Assembly: GCF_023091745.1 (NCBI RefSeq)
Contig: NC_068913.1
Location: 11,116,001-11,180,000 of the forward strand
DNA from: Budorcas taxicolor
Lineage: Eukaryota; Chordata; Mammalia; Artiodactyla; Bovidae
DNA: 64,000 nt
Reading direction: 5' to 3'
In this document: piece after piece, positions 47,840 through 59,554 of the stretch
Position numbering within the stretch: position 1 is the first letter of the stretch
Layout: the number at the start of each line of letters is the position of its first letter
Notes under the pieces: generated by a model
The model's input: only the letters and a program-made list of their open reading frames with translations
What the model was told of the DNA's origin: nothing
Databases searched by the model: none
Translations under genes and position numbers: made by a program

Positions 47840-48560
47840 TATCACTCTTGGAAGGGAACTTGGTACCATCTATTGTATCTTTCAACCCAGCATTTCTATT
47901 TCTTGAAGATCATCCAAAGGAAATGAAAGACAAGAATACACATTTGTTACTTCACAGGGAGGGAAAAAGAAAAAAGATGAGCATTATATGAGCATTATAA
48001 TAGTTTATGGGAGTAAAAAATGAAGGAACCCAAATGGCCACCAAGAGTAGAATGATTAATAAATAGTGGTACATCAATATAATGAGGCTTCCCTGGTGGC
48101 TCAGACAGTAAAAGACCTGCCTGCAATGCAGGAGACCTGGGTTCAATCACTGAGTGGGGAAGATCCCCTGGAGAAGGGAATGGCTACCCACTCCAGTATT
48201 CTTGCCTGTAGAATTCCATGGACAGAGGAGCCTGGGTGGGCTACAGCACATGAACTCACAAAAAATCCCACAAGACTGAGTGACTAACACACATCAATAT
48301 AACATTACACAGCCTACTCTTTAAAAGGACGCAGATCTAACACAATAAAAACATGTCCTAGGCATTCTAACTGGCAAATTGCTTAAGAGTATGGCTAGTC
48401 TAATATCACTTACATGAAAAGGGGAGAGGGACATACATACACAGGGAAGGAATAAAAATAGGGTAAGTTATTTTTCAGGTTTCAACACAAAAAAAGGTAA
48501 ACCTGATAAATATCAGGTTTTATTTTACTCTTTTAGCACCCAATCTCCCTTCAAAATAGT
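47840..48560 (+). mobile_element. Old L1 3' ORF2 region, interrupted
   Basis: AATGGCCACCAAGAGTAGAA and AATAAATAGTGGTACATCAA match the old L1 ORF2 end; the piece after the SINE (CTATTTAAAAGGACGC-like) continues it. Host of the Bov-tA at 48083-48290. Confidence 0.6.
48083..48290 (+). mobile_element. Bov-tA SINE in MTERF1 intron
   Basis: Sense Bov-tA, antisense to MTERF1. A perfect 12-bp duplication ACATCAATATAA flanks it (48071-48082 and 48291-48302). Confidence 0.95.
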
Positions 48561-49221
48561 CCTACTACACCTAGTATGGTGAATAAATCTTTAAGCAGCC
48601 TAATGCAAGTAGTATCAACTAACTATAAATTTCAAAAATAATTAATAGTTCAAGTTATTTCCGTCTCTCAAATTGACGTTTTTAATTACCAAAGCCATTA
48701 TTCCAAGCGTTAAAAGCCAAAGTTAACAAACACATCGTACATGGAAAACCTCTGTACTTGTTACGTCTAGGGGATAAAAGTGGGTTTATGTGCCCCTTTG
48801 CTCCACAATTCCCCGGACAAGGGGACTTTTGATGGAAATGGGTAATCTCTGGTTACAGGGTACTGCGTTACAGTTAGTCTTTTGACAAAACGAGCTAAGT
48901 TTGAAGATCTTTACAGAAATGCATTTCTCACCTCATCTGTCTTAAGGCAAGAGGACTTTGCGTTCCTCCAGAAAAGCGGGAAAACAGTCGTCCCTAGAAA
49001 CGGAAAAAATAGAGGAAGGAGGACAAAATGCTGTCAGGACTCCGTAATACAGGAAAAAAAAAAAAAAGATCAATCTCATTTAACAGTGCATAATGTTTTC
49101 GTAAAATGCATTATCTTCAGCATACTAAGTATCTCTCAGAGATAATGAGAAGAAAATGTTAAGTACAAGCCCGAGAATGAAAGGAAAAGGCAGCAGAATC
49201 ACGAGCATAATCTGCAAAACC

Positions 49222-49375
49222 CAGAACTAAGTGCTTCACACACATTATCTTACTTAAAAGGTAGGCATTACTCCTAAAATTACAAAATGAGAAAAAGCGC
49301 CGAGCTCCCTTACTAGCTTGACTTAGCTGGTGGAAGCAAGGTTCGAACCTACGCGAGTCTGTAACTCAAAAACTC
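49222..49375 (-). mobile_element. Probable MIR SINE next to the MTERF1 promoter
   Basis: Antisense MIR-like order: GCTTCACACACATTATCTTA, AAATTACAAAATGAGAAAAA, and GGTTCGAACCTACGCGAG, a box-B-like element. It lies about 220 bp from the TCTCGCGAGA motif. Confidence 0.6.
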
Positions 49376-49589
49376 TACGGGTATTTCTACGGGGTCCATT
49401 TCGCGGGTTCTTTCTTCCCTCGACCTCCAACGAGGAAAGTGAGCCAGGGGCTGTGCGGGAATGGGACTCAGTAACATATCACAGCCACCCAGACCCGCTT
49501 CTAAAAAGAAAAAGTACAGCAGCAGCGAGTCACCAACCTCAACCTGGAATAAAACAGGGCACAGGAAAAAGCCTTTCCTATCAGCTCTG

Positions 49590-49790
49590 CAGTCTCGCGA
49601 GAAACAGAGGGACGGAAGTGGAAAGAAGTATTTCCGGCGACGGGCCGCGCACAGAGATGACGTCACGGGTCTGGAACCGCCTCTCCCCCGCGGCTACGCG
49701 AAGCCTTTCATAGCCTGACGCTGGGTCCCGGCAGGGGGCAGCAGGAGACCGTGGTGAGCGCCTTCTGGGAGTATTTCAGGGGGCGGAACG
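49590..49790. promoter_or_regulatory. MTERF1: CpG-rich TATA-less promoter, probably MTERF1 and possibly bidirectional
   Basis: CpG dinucleotides are dense here, unlike the surrounding DNA. Motifs seen in order: a palindromic TCTCGCGAGA at 49593-49602, an ETS-type CGGAAGT at 49613-49619, an inverted ETS core TTCCGG at 49632-49637, a perfect CRE TGACGTCA at 49658-49665, and a GC box GGGGGCGG at 49779-49786. This set is typical of housekeeping and nuclear-encoded mitochondrial genes and is often bidirectional. The only gene downstream is MTERF1 on the minus strand, about 5 kb away. The transcription start is inferred, not seen. Confidence 0.75.
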
Positions 49791-49952
49791 GGACTCGGAG
49801 CCTTCCAGCCACCCAGCCAGAGGCTCTGACTTGCTCCTAGTAAGCGACATGCAATGTGAAAATCACGATTATATACATGAATTTTGCAGCGTGACAGGTT
49901 GAATACGCTTATTTATGTGATTAACATGATGTAGACGAACACTTCAGCGTTT

Positions 49953-52769
49953 CATTTCAGTTCTGTTCCGTCGCCCAGTCGTGTCCGATACTGAGACCAC
50001 ATGGACTGCAGCACGCCAGGCCTCCCTGTCCATCACCGACTCCCAGAGTTTATTCAAAATCACGTCCATTGAGTCGGTGATGCCATCCAACCATCTCATC
50101 CTCTGCCGTCCCCTTCTCCTCCTGTCTTCAATCTTTCCCAGCATCAGGGTCTTTTCAGATGAGTCAGCTCTTCCTATCAGGTGGCCAAAGTGTTGGAGTT
50201 TCAGCTTCAACATCAGTCCTTCCAATGAATATTCAGGACTGATTTCCTTTAGGAAGGACTGGTTGGATCTCCTTGCAGTCCAAAGGACTCTCTAATGTCT
50301 TCTCCAACAGCGCAGTTCAAAAGCATCAGTTCTTCGGTGCTCAGCTTTTTTTATAGTCCAACTGTCACATCCATACAGTTCAGTTTCAGTTAAGTTCAGC
50401 CGCTCAGTCGTGTCGGACTCTTTGCGACCCCATGAATCGCAGCACGCCAGGCCTCCCTGTCCATCACCAACTCCCAGAGTTTACTCAAACTCGCGTCCAT
50501 CGAGTCAGTGATGCCATCCAGCCATCTCATCCTCGGTCGTCCCCTTCTCCTCCTGCCCCCAATCCCTCCCAGCATCAGAGTCTTTTCCAATGAGTCAACT
50601 CTTCACATGAGGTGGCCAAAGTACTGGAGTTTCAGCTTTAGCATCATTCCTTCCAAAGAAATCCCAGGGCTGATCTCCTTCAGAATGGACTGGTTGGATC
50701 TCCTTGCAGTCCAAGGGACTCTCAAGAGTCTTCTCCAACACCACAGTTCAAAAGCATCAATTCTTCAGCACTCAGCCTTCTTCACAGTCTAACTTTCACA
50801 TCCATACATGACCACAGGAAAAACCATAGCCTTGACTAGATGGACCTTAGTCGGCAAAGTAATGTCTCTGCTTTTGAATATGCTATCTAGGTTGGTCATA
50901 ACTTTTCTTCCAAGGAGTAAGCGTCTTTTAATTTCATGGCTGCAATCACCATCTGCAGTGATCTTGGAGCCCAAAAAAATAAAGTCTGACACTGTTTCCA
51001 CTGTTTCTCCATCAGTTTTCCCATGGAGAGATGGGACCGGATGCCATGATCTTTGTGTTCTGAATGTTGAGCTTTAAGCTAACTTTTTCGCTCTCCTCTT
51101 TTACTTTCATCAAGAGGCTCTTTAGTTCTTTTTCACTTTCTGCCATAAGGGTGGTGTCATCTGCATATTTGAGATTATTGATATTTCTCCCAGCAATCTT
51201 GATTCCAGCTTGTGCTTCTTCCAGCCCAGCGTTTCTCATGATGTACTCTGCATAGAAATTAAATAAGCAGGGTGACAATATACAGCCTCAACGTACTGCT
51301 TTTGCTATTTGGAACCAGTCTGTTGTTCCATGTCCAGTTCTAACTGTTGCTTCCTGGCCTGCATACAGATTTCTCAAGAGGCAGGTCAGGTGGTCTGGTA
51401 TTCCCATCTCTTTCAGAATTTTCCACAGTTTATTGTGATCCACACAGTCAAAGGCTTTGGCATAATCAATAAAGCAGAAATAGATGTTTTTCTGGAACTC
51501 TCTTGCTTTTTCGATGATCCAGTGGATGTTGGTAATTTGATCTCTGGTTCTTCTGCCTTTTCTAAAACCACCTTGAATATCAGGAAGTTCACATTTCACA
51601 TATTGCTGAAGCCTGGCTTGGAGAATTTTGACCATTACTTTTACTAGCGTGTGAGATGAGTGCAATTGTGCAGTAGTTTGAACATTCTTTGGCATTGCCT
51701 TTCTTTGGGATTGGAATGAAAACGGACCTTTTCCAGTCCTGTGGCCACTGCTGAGTTTTCCAAATTTGCTGGCACACTGAGTGCAGCACTTTCACAGCAT
51801 CATCTTTCAGGAGTTGAAACAGCTCTACTGGAATTCCATCACCTCCACTAGCTTTGTTCGTACTGATCCTTTCTAAGGCCCACTTGAGTTCACATTCCAG
51901 GATGTCTGGCTCTAGATTAGTGATCACACCATCGTGATTATCCGGGTCGTGAAGATACTTTTTGTACAGTTCTTCTGTGTATTCTTGCCACCTCTTCTTA
52001 ATATCTTCTGCTTCTGTTAGGTCCATACCATTTCTGTCCTTTATCGAGCCCATCTTTGCATGAAATGTTCCCTTGGTATCTCTAATTTTCTTGAAGAGAT
52101 TTCTAGTCTTCCCCATTCTGTTGTTTTCCTCTATTTCTTTGCATTGATCGCTGAAGAAGGCTTTCTTATCTCTTCTTGTTATTCTTTGGAACTCTGCATT
52201 CAGATGCTTATATCTTTCCTTTTCTCCTTGGCTTTTCACTTCTCTCTTTTCACAGCTATTTGTAAGGCTTCCCCAGACAGCCATTTTGCTTTTTTGCATT
52301 TTTCTTCCATGGGGATGGTCTTGATCCCTGTCTCCTGTACAATGTCACGAACCTCATTCCATAGTTCATCAGGCACTCTATCTATCAAATCTAGGCCCTT
52401 AAATCTATTTCTCACTTCCACTGTATAATCATAAGGGATTTCATTTAGGTCATATCTGAATAGTCTAGTGATTCTCCCTGTTTTCTTCAATTTCAGTCTG
52501 AATTTGTTAATAAGGAGTTCATGATCTGAGCCACAGTCAGCTCCTGGTCTTGTTTTTCTTGACTGTATAGAGCTTCTCCATCTTTTGCTGCAGAGAATAT
52601 AATCAGTCTGATTTCAGTGTTGATCATCTGGTGATGTCCATGTGTAGAGTCTCCTCTTGTGTTGTTGGAAGAGGGTATTTGCTATGACCAGTCATAGCCT
52701 TGACTAGATAGACCTTTGTTGGCAATGTCTCTGCTTTTTAATATGCTGTCTAGGTTGGTCATAATTTTT
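49953..52769 (-). mobile_element. LINE BovB copy D, host of copy E
   Basis: Minus-strand BovB in two parts: 49953-50383 (3' end) and about 52690-52769 (CCTTGACTAGATAGACCTTT onward). A perfect 11-bp duplication CTTCAGCGTTT (49942-49952 and 52770-52780) flanks the whole, showing that D and the copy inside it form one interrupted insertion. D is more diverged than E. Confidence 0.93.
50384..52689 (-). mobile_element. LINE BovB copy E, inserted in copy D
   Basis: 2.3 kb of minus-strand BovB, reaching into the endonuclease (right end near TATTTGCTATGA). It holds the longest BovB frame of the window, 52299-51589 (236 codons), covering the endonuclease-RT linker and first RT blocks, then frames at 51695-51288 (with the Phe-Ile-Asp-Tyr-Ala-Lys-Ala-Phe-Asp box) and 51278-51012 (Tyr-Ala-Asp-Asp box). 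They are in different frames, so the enzyme is broken. No clean target-site duplication around E; the right junction with D seems to have lost bases. Confidence 0.93.
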
Positions 52770-52802
52770 CTTCAGCGTTTAGTGCAGGGAAACACATGTG
52801 AA

Positions 52803-52850
52803 CAGCCGCCCCAACCCACCCCACCCCACCACATCCCACCCTCCAGCCCC
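52803..52850 (+). repeat. C-rich (CCACC)n-like low complexity
   Basis: Imperfect CCCACC units in otherwise unassigned sequence (52781-53010). Confidence 0.7.
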
Positions 52851-53017
52851 ATTTTCCTCGATGAGCTACTTGGTAAATCCTGAAGAGTGGTCACTAGTAC
52901 TAATTCAGTCAGCCTTCAGGCCCAGAACCAATTCTAGAGTGCTTCAAGTGCTTGCAATGCAAATTACTTATGGTTCTTTTGAAACTGTAATGAATTTAGG
53001 CTATTTAAATTAAAGTG

Positions 53018-53145
53018 TGGGGATTTCCCTGGGGTCCAGTGGTTAAGACTCTGCTCTCCCAACGGAGGGGTCACAGATTTGATCCCTAATCTGGAAGCAA
53101 AAATCCCTCAAGGTGGGGCCAAAAAAATAAATAATAAAAAATTTT
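53018..53145 (+). mobile_element. CHR-type SINE
   Basis: GGGATTTCCCTGGGGTCCAG, GGTTAAGACTCTGCTCTCCC and an AAATAAATAATAAAAA tail. Confidence 0.85.
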
Positions 53146-53831
53146 AAATGAGTAAAAGTTTCAATAGGAAGTTAATTTCTGCAACCAGTGCACTCTTTGT
53201 CCCCTGGGGAGTTGTCACCTTAAACCTTTGTGGTCCTGTCAGTATCACTATTAACCCCAGAAGAGGGATTATACAGAGGTTAATGAGATAATCATCAGAC
53301 TGCCACTTTCTTCTGAAGGAAAAAGATAAGTCCTTGGAAAAACGGAGTGTTGGGAAGACAGTTGATCCTGAATTCTACTGCAAGGAAGAATTTCCTGCAT
53401 TAACCTCATCTATGTAGGAGCATAGTGGTAGAATTTTCTTCATCCCATTTCTGCACCAATAAACCAATTAATGTTTTATCTTCACTCTGTCCCTTAGGTG
53501 ACTTTTAGCTGGTTTGTTGTCATCACTTTGTCTTGAATTAACATTCAGTTTTATTGGTTTTTAAGCATAAAGATTTACTTTTGGAACTTTGTTAATAATC
53601 AGTCTACCTGCTAAGTAAAACTATTTACTGCAGTTCCTCCAGGTTAAAAAAAATTTTTTTTGTCCTGAAAAATTAGAAATGGTCTCTTTTTCTGAGTATC
53701 TAAAATCTATTACTGCATAGAAGGAACTCCTGTATCCCAATTAATATTTATTAAGTATTTAATTAAAATTAAAATATTAAATATAAATAATAATATTTAT
53801 AATTAATTGGGATTATATTATATATAAATAT
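53146..53831. other. AT-rich unassigned DNA
   Basis: No repeat family recognised. It becomes a nearly pure A/T stretch at 53740-53840. Confidence 0.35.
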
Positions 53832-53844
53832 ATAAATTTATGTA

Positions 53845-54066
53845 TGCGGGTGTACTAAGTTGCTTCAGTCATATCTGATTCTTTGCAACTCCATGGACTA
53901 TAGCCCTCCAGGCTTCTCAGTCCACGGGATTCTCCAGGCAAGCATACTGGAGTGGGTTGCCATGCCCTCTTCCAGGGGATCTTCCCAACCCAGAGATTGA
54001 ACCTGTGTCTGCTGTGACACCTGCATTGCTGGCAGATTCTTTACCACTGAGCCACCTGGGAAGCCC
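53845..54066 (-). mobile_element. Bov-tA SINE
   Basis: Reverse Bov-tA with a perfect 13-bp duplication ATAAATTTATGTA (53832-53844 and 54067-54079). Confidence 0.96.
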
Positions 54067-54325
54067 ATAAATTTATGTACATAAGTATATAAATATTATA
54101 TCTTCAACCTATCTTACAATCTGAATGCAAAACAATAAAATCTTCTTTAGGAATCATTAAACTTCAGACTTTAAGAAGAGCTTTGAGATTATGGAGCCAC
54201 GGTCCTCTTCTTTCACAGATGAAACACTGAAACCCTCAGAGTAGAAGCCAGCAAGAAAATGCATGTCTTTTACCTGCTTGACCAGTAAGTCTTTTGTGAT
54301 CTATACGTCGTGTTTTGTTGTTCAG

Positions 54326-54797
54326 ATCAGTTCAGTCGCTCAGTTGTGTCTGACTCTTTGTGACCCCATGAACCACAGCACGTCAGGCCGCCCAGTCCAT
54401 CACCAACTCCCGGAGTTTACCCAAACTCATGTCCATTGAATCGGTGATGCCATCCAACCATCTCATCCTCTGTCGTCCCCTTCTCCTCCTGCCCTCAGTC
54501 TTTCCCAGCATCAGAGTCTTTTCAGATGAGTCAGCTCTTTGCATCAGGTGGCCAAAGTATTGGGGTTTCAGCTTCAACATCAGTCCTTCCAACGAACACT
54601 CAGGACTGATCCCCTCCCGGATGGACTGGTTGGATCTCCTTCCAGTCCAAGGGACCCTCAAGAGTCTTCTCCAACACCACAGTTCAAAAGCATTAATTCT
54701 TCTACGCTCAGCTTTCTTTATGGTTCACATCCATACATGACTACTGGAAAAACCATAGCCTTGACTAGATGGACCTTTGTTGACAAAGTAATGTCTC
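54326..54797 (-). mobile_element. LINE BovB 3' end, 5'-truncated
   Basis: Minus-strand BovB from GATCAGTTCAGTCGCTCAG to the GACAAAGTAATGTCTCTT block. No clear target-site duplication. Confidence 0.92.
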
Positions 54798-54945
54798 TTG
54801 TAGGGACTTAGATTATCAAAGATTATTATCAAAGACTTAAGCAACATCATGGTTTGTTTTCAGTGATGTCTTATAGGCAATTAGTTCTTCTGAAAATAAG
54901 TTCCATGTTTCCTATCTAAAATTTTCTGATTACAAATATATCTTA

Positions 54946-55212
54946 CTACTGAGTCACTTCAGTCATGTTCGACTCTGTGTGACTCCATAGAACAGCAGCC
55001 CACCAGGCTCCCCCGTCCCTGGGATTCTCCAGGCAAGAACACTGGAGTGGGTTGCCATTTCCTTCTCCAATGCATGAAAGTGAAAAGTGAAAGTGAAGTC
55101 GCTCAATCGTATCTGACTCTTAATGACCCCATGGACTGCAGCCTACCAGGCTCCTCCATCCATGGGATTTTCCAGACATGAATACTGGAGTGGGGTGCCA
55201 TTGCCTTCTCTG
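54946..55212 (-). mobile_element. Bov-A2 SINE
   Basis: Reverse dimer of Bov-A units. A perfect 14-bp duplication ACAAATATATCTTA flanks it (54932-54945 and 55213-55226). Confidence 0.96.
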
Positions 55213-55226
55213 ACAAATATATCTTA

Positions 55227-55960
55227 AATGCATATTATAAAATGCTGAATAAGAAAAATATAATAATGGTTGGATAAGAATGGTGTATTATTGATTCATT
55301 TCTTGCCTTCTCATATTTTTGCAAAGAGGTTTACTCATTAAGAGTTAAAAAAAGTTTTCAAATCCCCAAAATGTTGTCATTACCTGCAGCAGGAGAAAGG
55401 ACCTAGTTGCCATTGGCATTGTGTTAGAATGGAATTTTTATGTACCTTGCCTGGGCTTTATTCATTATTCACTATACCCTGACCCTGTTTTCAGGATGGG
55501 GGGATATGGTGAAAATCAAGACAAAGCCCTGCCCTCCTGGACTTTATTTACAAGGTAGGTCTCATTCTCAGCATGAATGTCTACTCGTCTACATGCTTCC
55601 CCCAAGACCACAGGTGACCCAAGCCTCTACTAAAATGATGTAATTAAGAAAAGAAAGTGTGTTAGAATCACTGGGAACTGTGTGTGGGAGAAGACCAGTG
55701 GCAGGGAGTAAGCAATGATGAAGGAACAGAGAGGAAATGGGATGAGGTGAAGTAGTAGCATGGTAGAAGAGAATTTTTCCTAGAAACTGTTCTAAAGTTT
55801 TCATCTTTCTGAATTTTTTATAAGGCTAAAGTAACTCAATTTTAAGTCAAATTTATATTGTCATTATTGTTATATATCTCTTTTTACAGTTCTCTTCCTT
55901 TTCTGCAACCATGGCAATATAAGATCATATATGTGTTTCTTTTTTAAAATAGGGGTATAG
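55227..55960. other. Unassigned DNA
   Basis: No recognised repeat or coding content. Open frames 55440-55643 and 55804-55589 have no known domain. Confidence 0.35.
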
Positions 55961-55961
55961 C

Positions 55962-57262
55962 CAAAGAATGTTCAACCTACCACACAATTGCACTCATCTC
56001 ACATGCTAGCACAGTAATGCTCAAAATTCTCCAAGCAAGGCTTCAACAGTACATGAACCATGAACTTCCAGTTGTTCAAGCTGGATTTACAAAAGGCAGA
56101 GGAACCAGAGATCAAATTGCCAACATTGTTGGATCACCAAAAAAGCAAGAGAGTTCCAGAAAAATATCTATTTCTGCTTTATTGATTATGCCACAGACTT
56201 TGACTGTAGATCACAACAAATGATGGAAAATTCTTCAAGAGATGGGAATACCAGCCCACCTTACCTGCCTCCTCAGAGACCTGTATGCAGGTCAAGAAGC
56301 AACAGTTAAAACTGGACATGGAACAACAGACTGGCTTCAAATCAGAAACGGAGTACATCAAGGCTATATATTATCACACTGCTTATTTAACTTATATGCA
56401 GAGTACATCATATGAAATGCCAGGCTGGATGAAGCACAAGCTGGAATCAAGATTGCTGGGAGAAATATCAATAATCTCAGATATACGGATGACATCACCC
56501 TTGTGGCAGAAAGCGAAGAGAAACTAAAGAGCCTCTTGATGAAAGTGAAAGAGGAGAGTGAAAAAGTTGGCTTAAAGCTCAACATTCAGAAAACGAAGAT
56601 CATGGCATCTGGTCCCATTACTTCACGGCAAATAGATGGGGAAACCGTGAAAACAGTGTCAACTTTATTTTCTTGGGCTCCAAAATCACTGCAGATGGTG
56701 ACTGCAGCCATGAAATTAAAAGACGCTTACTCCTTGGAAGGAAAGTTATGACCAATCTGGACAGCATATTAAAAAAAGGAGAGACTTTGTTACTTTGCCA
56801 ACAAAGGTCCATCTAGTCAAAGCTATGGCTTTTCCATAGTCATGTATGGATGTGAGATTTGAACTATAAAGAAAGCTGAGTGCTGAAAAATTGATGTTTT
56901 TGAACTGTGGTGTTGGAGAAGACACTTGAGATTCCCTTGGACTGCAAAGAGATCAAACCAGTCAATCCTGAAGGAAATCAGTCCTGAATATTCATTGGAA
57001 GGACTGAAGCTGAAGCTGAAACTCCAATACTTAGGCCACCTGATTCGAAGAACTAACTCATTAGGAAAGACCCTGATGCTGGGAAAGACTGAAGGCAGGA
57101 GAAGGGGACAGCAGAGGATGAGATGGTTGAATGGCATCACCAACTTGATGGACATAAGTTTGAGCAAGCTCTGGGAGTTAGTGATGGACAGGGAAGCCTG
57201 GCATGCTACAATCCATGGGGGTTACAAAGAGTCGGACACAACTGAGAGACTGAACTGAACTG
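55962..57262 (+). mobile_element. LINE BovB, older diverged copy
   Basis: Starts in the reverse transcriptase (GCCAAAGAATGTTCAACCTA) and runs to the 3' end. The catalytic box reads Tyr-Thr-Asp-Asp (near 56482-56493) in place of Tyr-Ala-Asp-Asp. Stops and frameshifts are more frequent than in copies B, C and E, so it is an earlier insertion. Confidence 0.9.
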
Positions 57263-57490
57263 ATAGTTGCTTTACAATGTTGTGCTAATTTCTGTGGTAC
57301 AACGAAGTGAATCATCTATACGTATACATATATCCCCTCCCTCTTGGACCTCCCTCCTACCCTGCACCCATCCTATCCTATCATCTATGACATCACAGAG
57401 CACAGAGCTGAACTCCCTTTGGTACACAGCTAGTTCTCATTAGCTATCTATTTTACACATGGTAGTGTATATATGTCAATGCCAATCTCC
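57263..57490 (-). mobile_element. L1 3' fragment
   Basis: AGTTGCTTTACAATGTTGTG, then GTGAATCATCTATACGTATA, ATATCCCCTCCCTCTTGGAC and TCTCATTAGCTATCTATTTT: antisense L1 3' region in order. Confidence 0.75.
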
Positions 57491-58420
57491 AAATCATCTC
57501 ACCCAGCCACCCTTCCCCCCGTATATGCGTTTTTAAGTGACCTTACTTGGGGTAGGGATCAAATTTGCAGGGTTGAGTGGATCTCTCCTTCCCTGGCCTC
57601 ATTTTTATTTGAAAGCACGTTGCAGGGAAAGGACAGACTCTGGAGCCCTCCTTCCACAAGTTGTACTTAGACACTCAGGACATATGCTGAAAGTCAAGTA
57701 CAAATGTAGTATCTGTGCTGTATTCAGAAGCACCTCTGCCCTTTTATAAATAAAGTTGTTTGTTTGCTCTTGCTTGGGGTTTTTTGTTGTTTTTTATTGT
57801 TGTTGTTGTTGTTACTATGCCCAAAGTACCTGCCTGACCAGCTCTGCCCAGGAAGTGTCCTTAGTTTTTCATGCAAATGGACTTATAGCAAAACCACAAG
57901 CCTTTGGTTGACCACTCATGTTTGAATCTCAGAAAATCCAACTGAGGTCAGAGAGGAAGTGGTCATCCATTCCCCCTCCCCCTACCCAATGAAACTACAC
58001 CCTCAGACTCCTGGATTCAGTGGACAAATGGATCACCCACACCACATCAACTTCCCAGACAGATTGCCAGCTGCCTACAAGTCTCACTTGAGGGCCTTCA
58101 GAGGAACATCAGGTCTCTACCCAGAACTCTTTTCCTCCATTCTCTTGCCTGGCATTGCCTGAAAACCAAAGAAAAATCTACAAAGCTTAAGGCTGAGTAA
58201 ACCAGTAAAGTTACCCACATAGTCACAGGTGGTTAATATTCTTTGTTTGCAAACAAACAAACAAAAGAGTTAGCTTAATTTCCTTCCTTTCCAAAACAGT
58301 TGTTTTTAATAACATTAGATTTATACAGAGTTTCCTGCTGGCAACCTTATTTCTCTGAAATGTGCCTAACCAGAATCTAGAAAACCTTCATGAGTTAGGC
58401 TAATTACCACAAGGGTCTGT
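57491..58420. other. Mostly unassigned DNA
   Basis: Contains a short (TTG)n at 57790-57814. The open frames 57473-57749 and 57959-58162 are unrecognised. Confidence 0.35.
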
Positions 58421-59470
58421 GGCAAGGAACTGGATACTTAGCCTGGTAAATTTGCTGATTCCAGACCTGATATTGAAATGGGAATCCAAGTTCTTATTCA
58501 CAAAGCCAAAGAATGAACTTGACGATCACACAGACACTCATGGTAATAAACATGCAGGATTTATTTTAGAGAAGTGAGAAGTACAGAGCTCTCAGGATTG
58601 ACACTGAGACAGGGTGAAGTGCTCCGAAGGCAGGAATTACAACAGTTTCTATCTTTACTAGTATTGATCTCTTTGGTTTTGGTTGATGTGGGTCCCTGAC
58701 ATATATGTAATTTCTAACCAATCGTTTTAAAGTCAACTATGTCTAGTTTGAATTTTTTTAATTTTTTATAATTTGCTTCTATTTTTGATCCCCAAGTCCT
58801 TGACTTTTTCTTAGACATTGAGTTGCCATCCCATGACCCTTTCTAATGACCCCAGGCCATTGTTCAAGGACCAGATGTATGGGGTAAGAGATAAAGGTCT
58901 ACCTGGTGGGGTTTTTTTGAAAAGTTTGTCAGCAGTTAACAATTGTCCTGTCTTGGGTCTGGATGTTTTATTACCTACTAGATTAGGGAGGTCGGAGAAG
59001 GCAATGGCACCCCACTCCAGTACTCTTGCCTGGAAAATCCCATGGATGGAGGAGCCTGGTAGGCTGCAGTCCATGGGGTCGCTAAGAGTCAGACACAACT
59101 GAGCGTCTTCACTTTCACTTTTCACTTTCATGCATTGGAGAAGGAAATGGCAACCCACTCCAGTGTTCTTGCCTGAAGAATCCCAGGGATGGGGGAGCCT
59201 GGTGGGCTGCCATCTATAGGGTCGCACAGAGTCGGACACGACTGAAGTGACTTAGCAGCAGCAGCAGATTAGGAAGGTATTTCTCTGAATGCCTGGAAAC
59301 TGAAACAACAAGTATAACTTTAGGTTAATGGAGCAAGATATTTGTATGGGAGCAAAATTTGACATTTTAAAAAAGAACCAAGGTCCCAGCCCTACACTAG
59401 CTGCCTAACATTTCTACCTCGATATGATCCTGGGTCCTCACGGTAGTTAGATTGCCACTATCACCAGAAG
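58420..59470 (-). repeat. Possible degraded LTR, split by Bov-A2
   Basis: AATAAACATGCAGGATTTATTTTAG with GAAGTACAGAGCTCTCAGGA looks like the reversed polyadenylation end of an LTR. No viral gene is visible and the ends are not defined, so this is tentative. Confidence 0.3.
58993..59265 (+). mobile_element. Bov-A2 SINE
   Basis: Dimer with CAG tail. Duplication AGATTAGGGAGGT (58980-58992) and AGATTAGGAAGGT (59266-59278), one mismatch. Confidence 0.95.
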
Positions 59471-59554
59471 AGAGTTGGCTAAGAGAAACACCATAATACT
59501 CGAGATTCCACTCAGTATGGTGAGTTTAACAACCTTTTGGGTTGTTTGATCCTG

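Larger units (their letters stand above)
44627..49590 (-). other. MTERF1: Probable 5' intron of MTERF1, upstream exon structure unresolved
   Basis: This stretch separates the coding exon from the CpG-rich promoter. It holds a possible L2 fragment, an old L1 3' region, one Bov-tA SINE, an MIR and A-, C- and T-rich simple tracts. A good minus-strand splice donor (ATGAG|GTGAGA) has its GT at 48931-48930 and could end a 5' exon. Exon boundaries cannot be fixed from sequence alone. Between 44640 and 47150 I see no recognisable repeat or gene. The open frames there (for example 45356-45820 on the plus strand) have no recognisable domain. Confidence 0.5.

Noticed and set aside
49330..49718. Overlapping frames across the CpG-rich promoter
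   Set aside because: GC-rich DNA lacks stop codons by chance; no domain and frames on both strands.
51589..52299. 236-codon open frame on the minus strand
   Set aside because: It is the endonuclease-RT linker and early RT of BovB copy E; the downstream RT is in other frames, so it is a decayed LINE and not a host gene.
53845..54066. tRNA genes inside Bov-tA SINEs
   Set aside because: The tRNA-Glu-like heads are SINE promoters; acceptor and anticodon arms are degraded and each copy has a SINE body.
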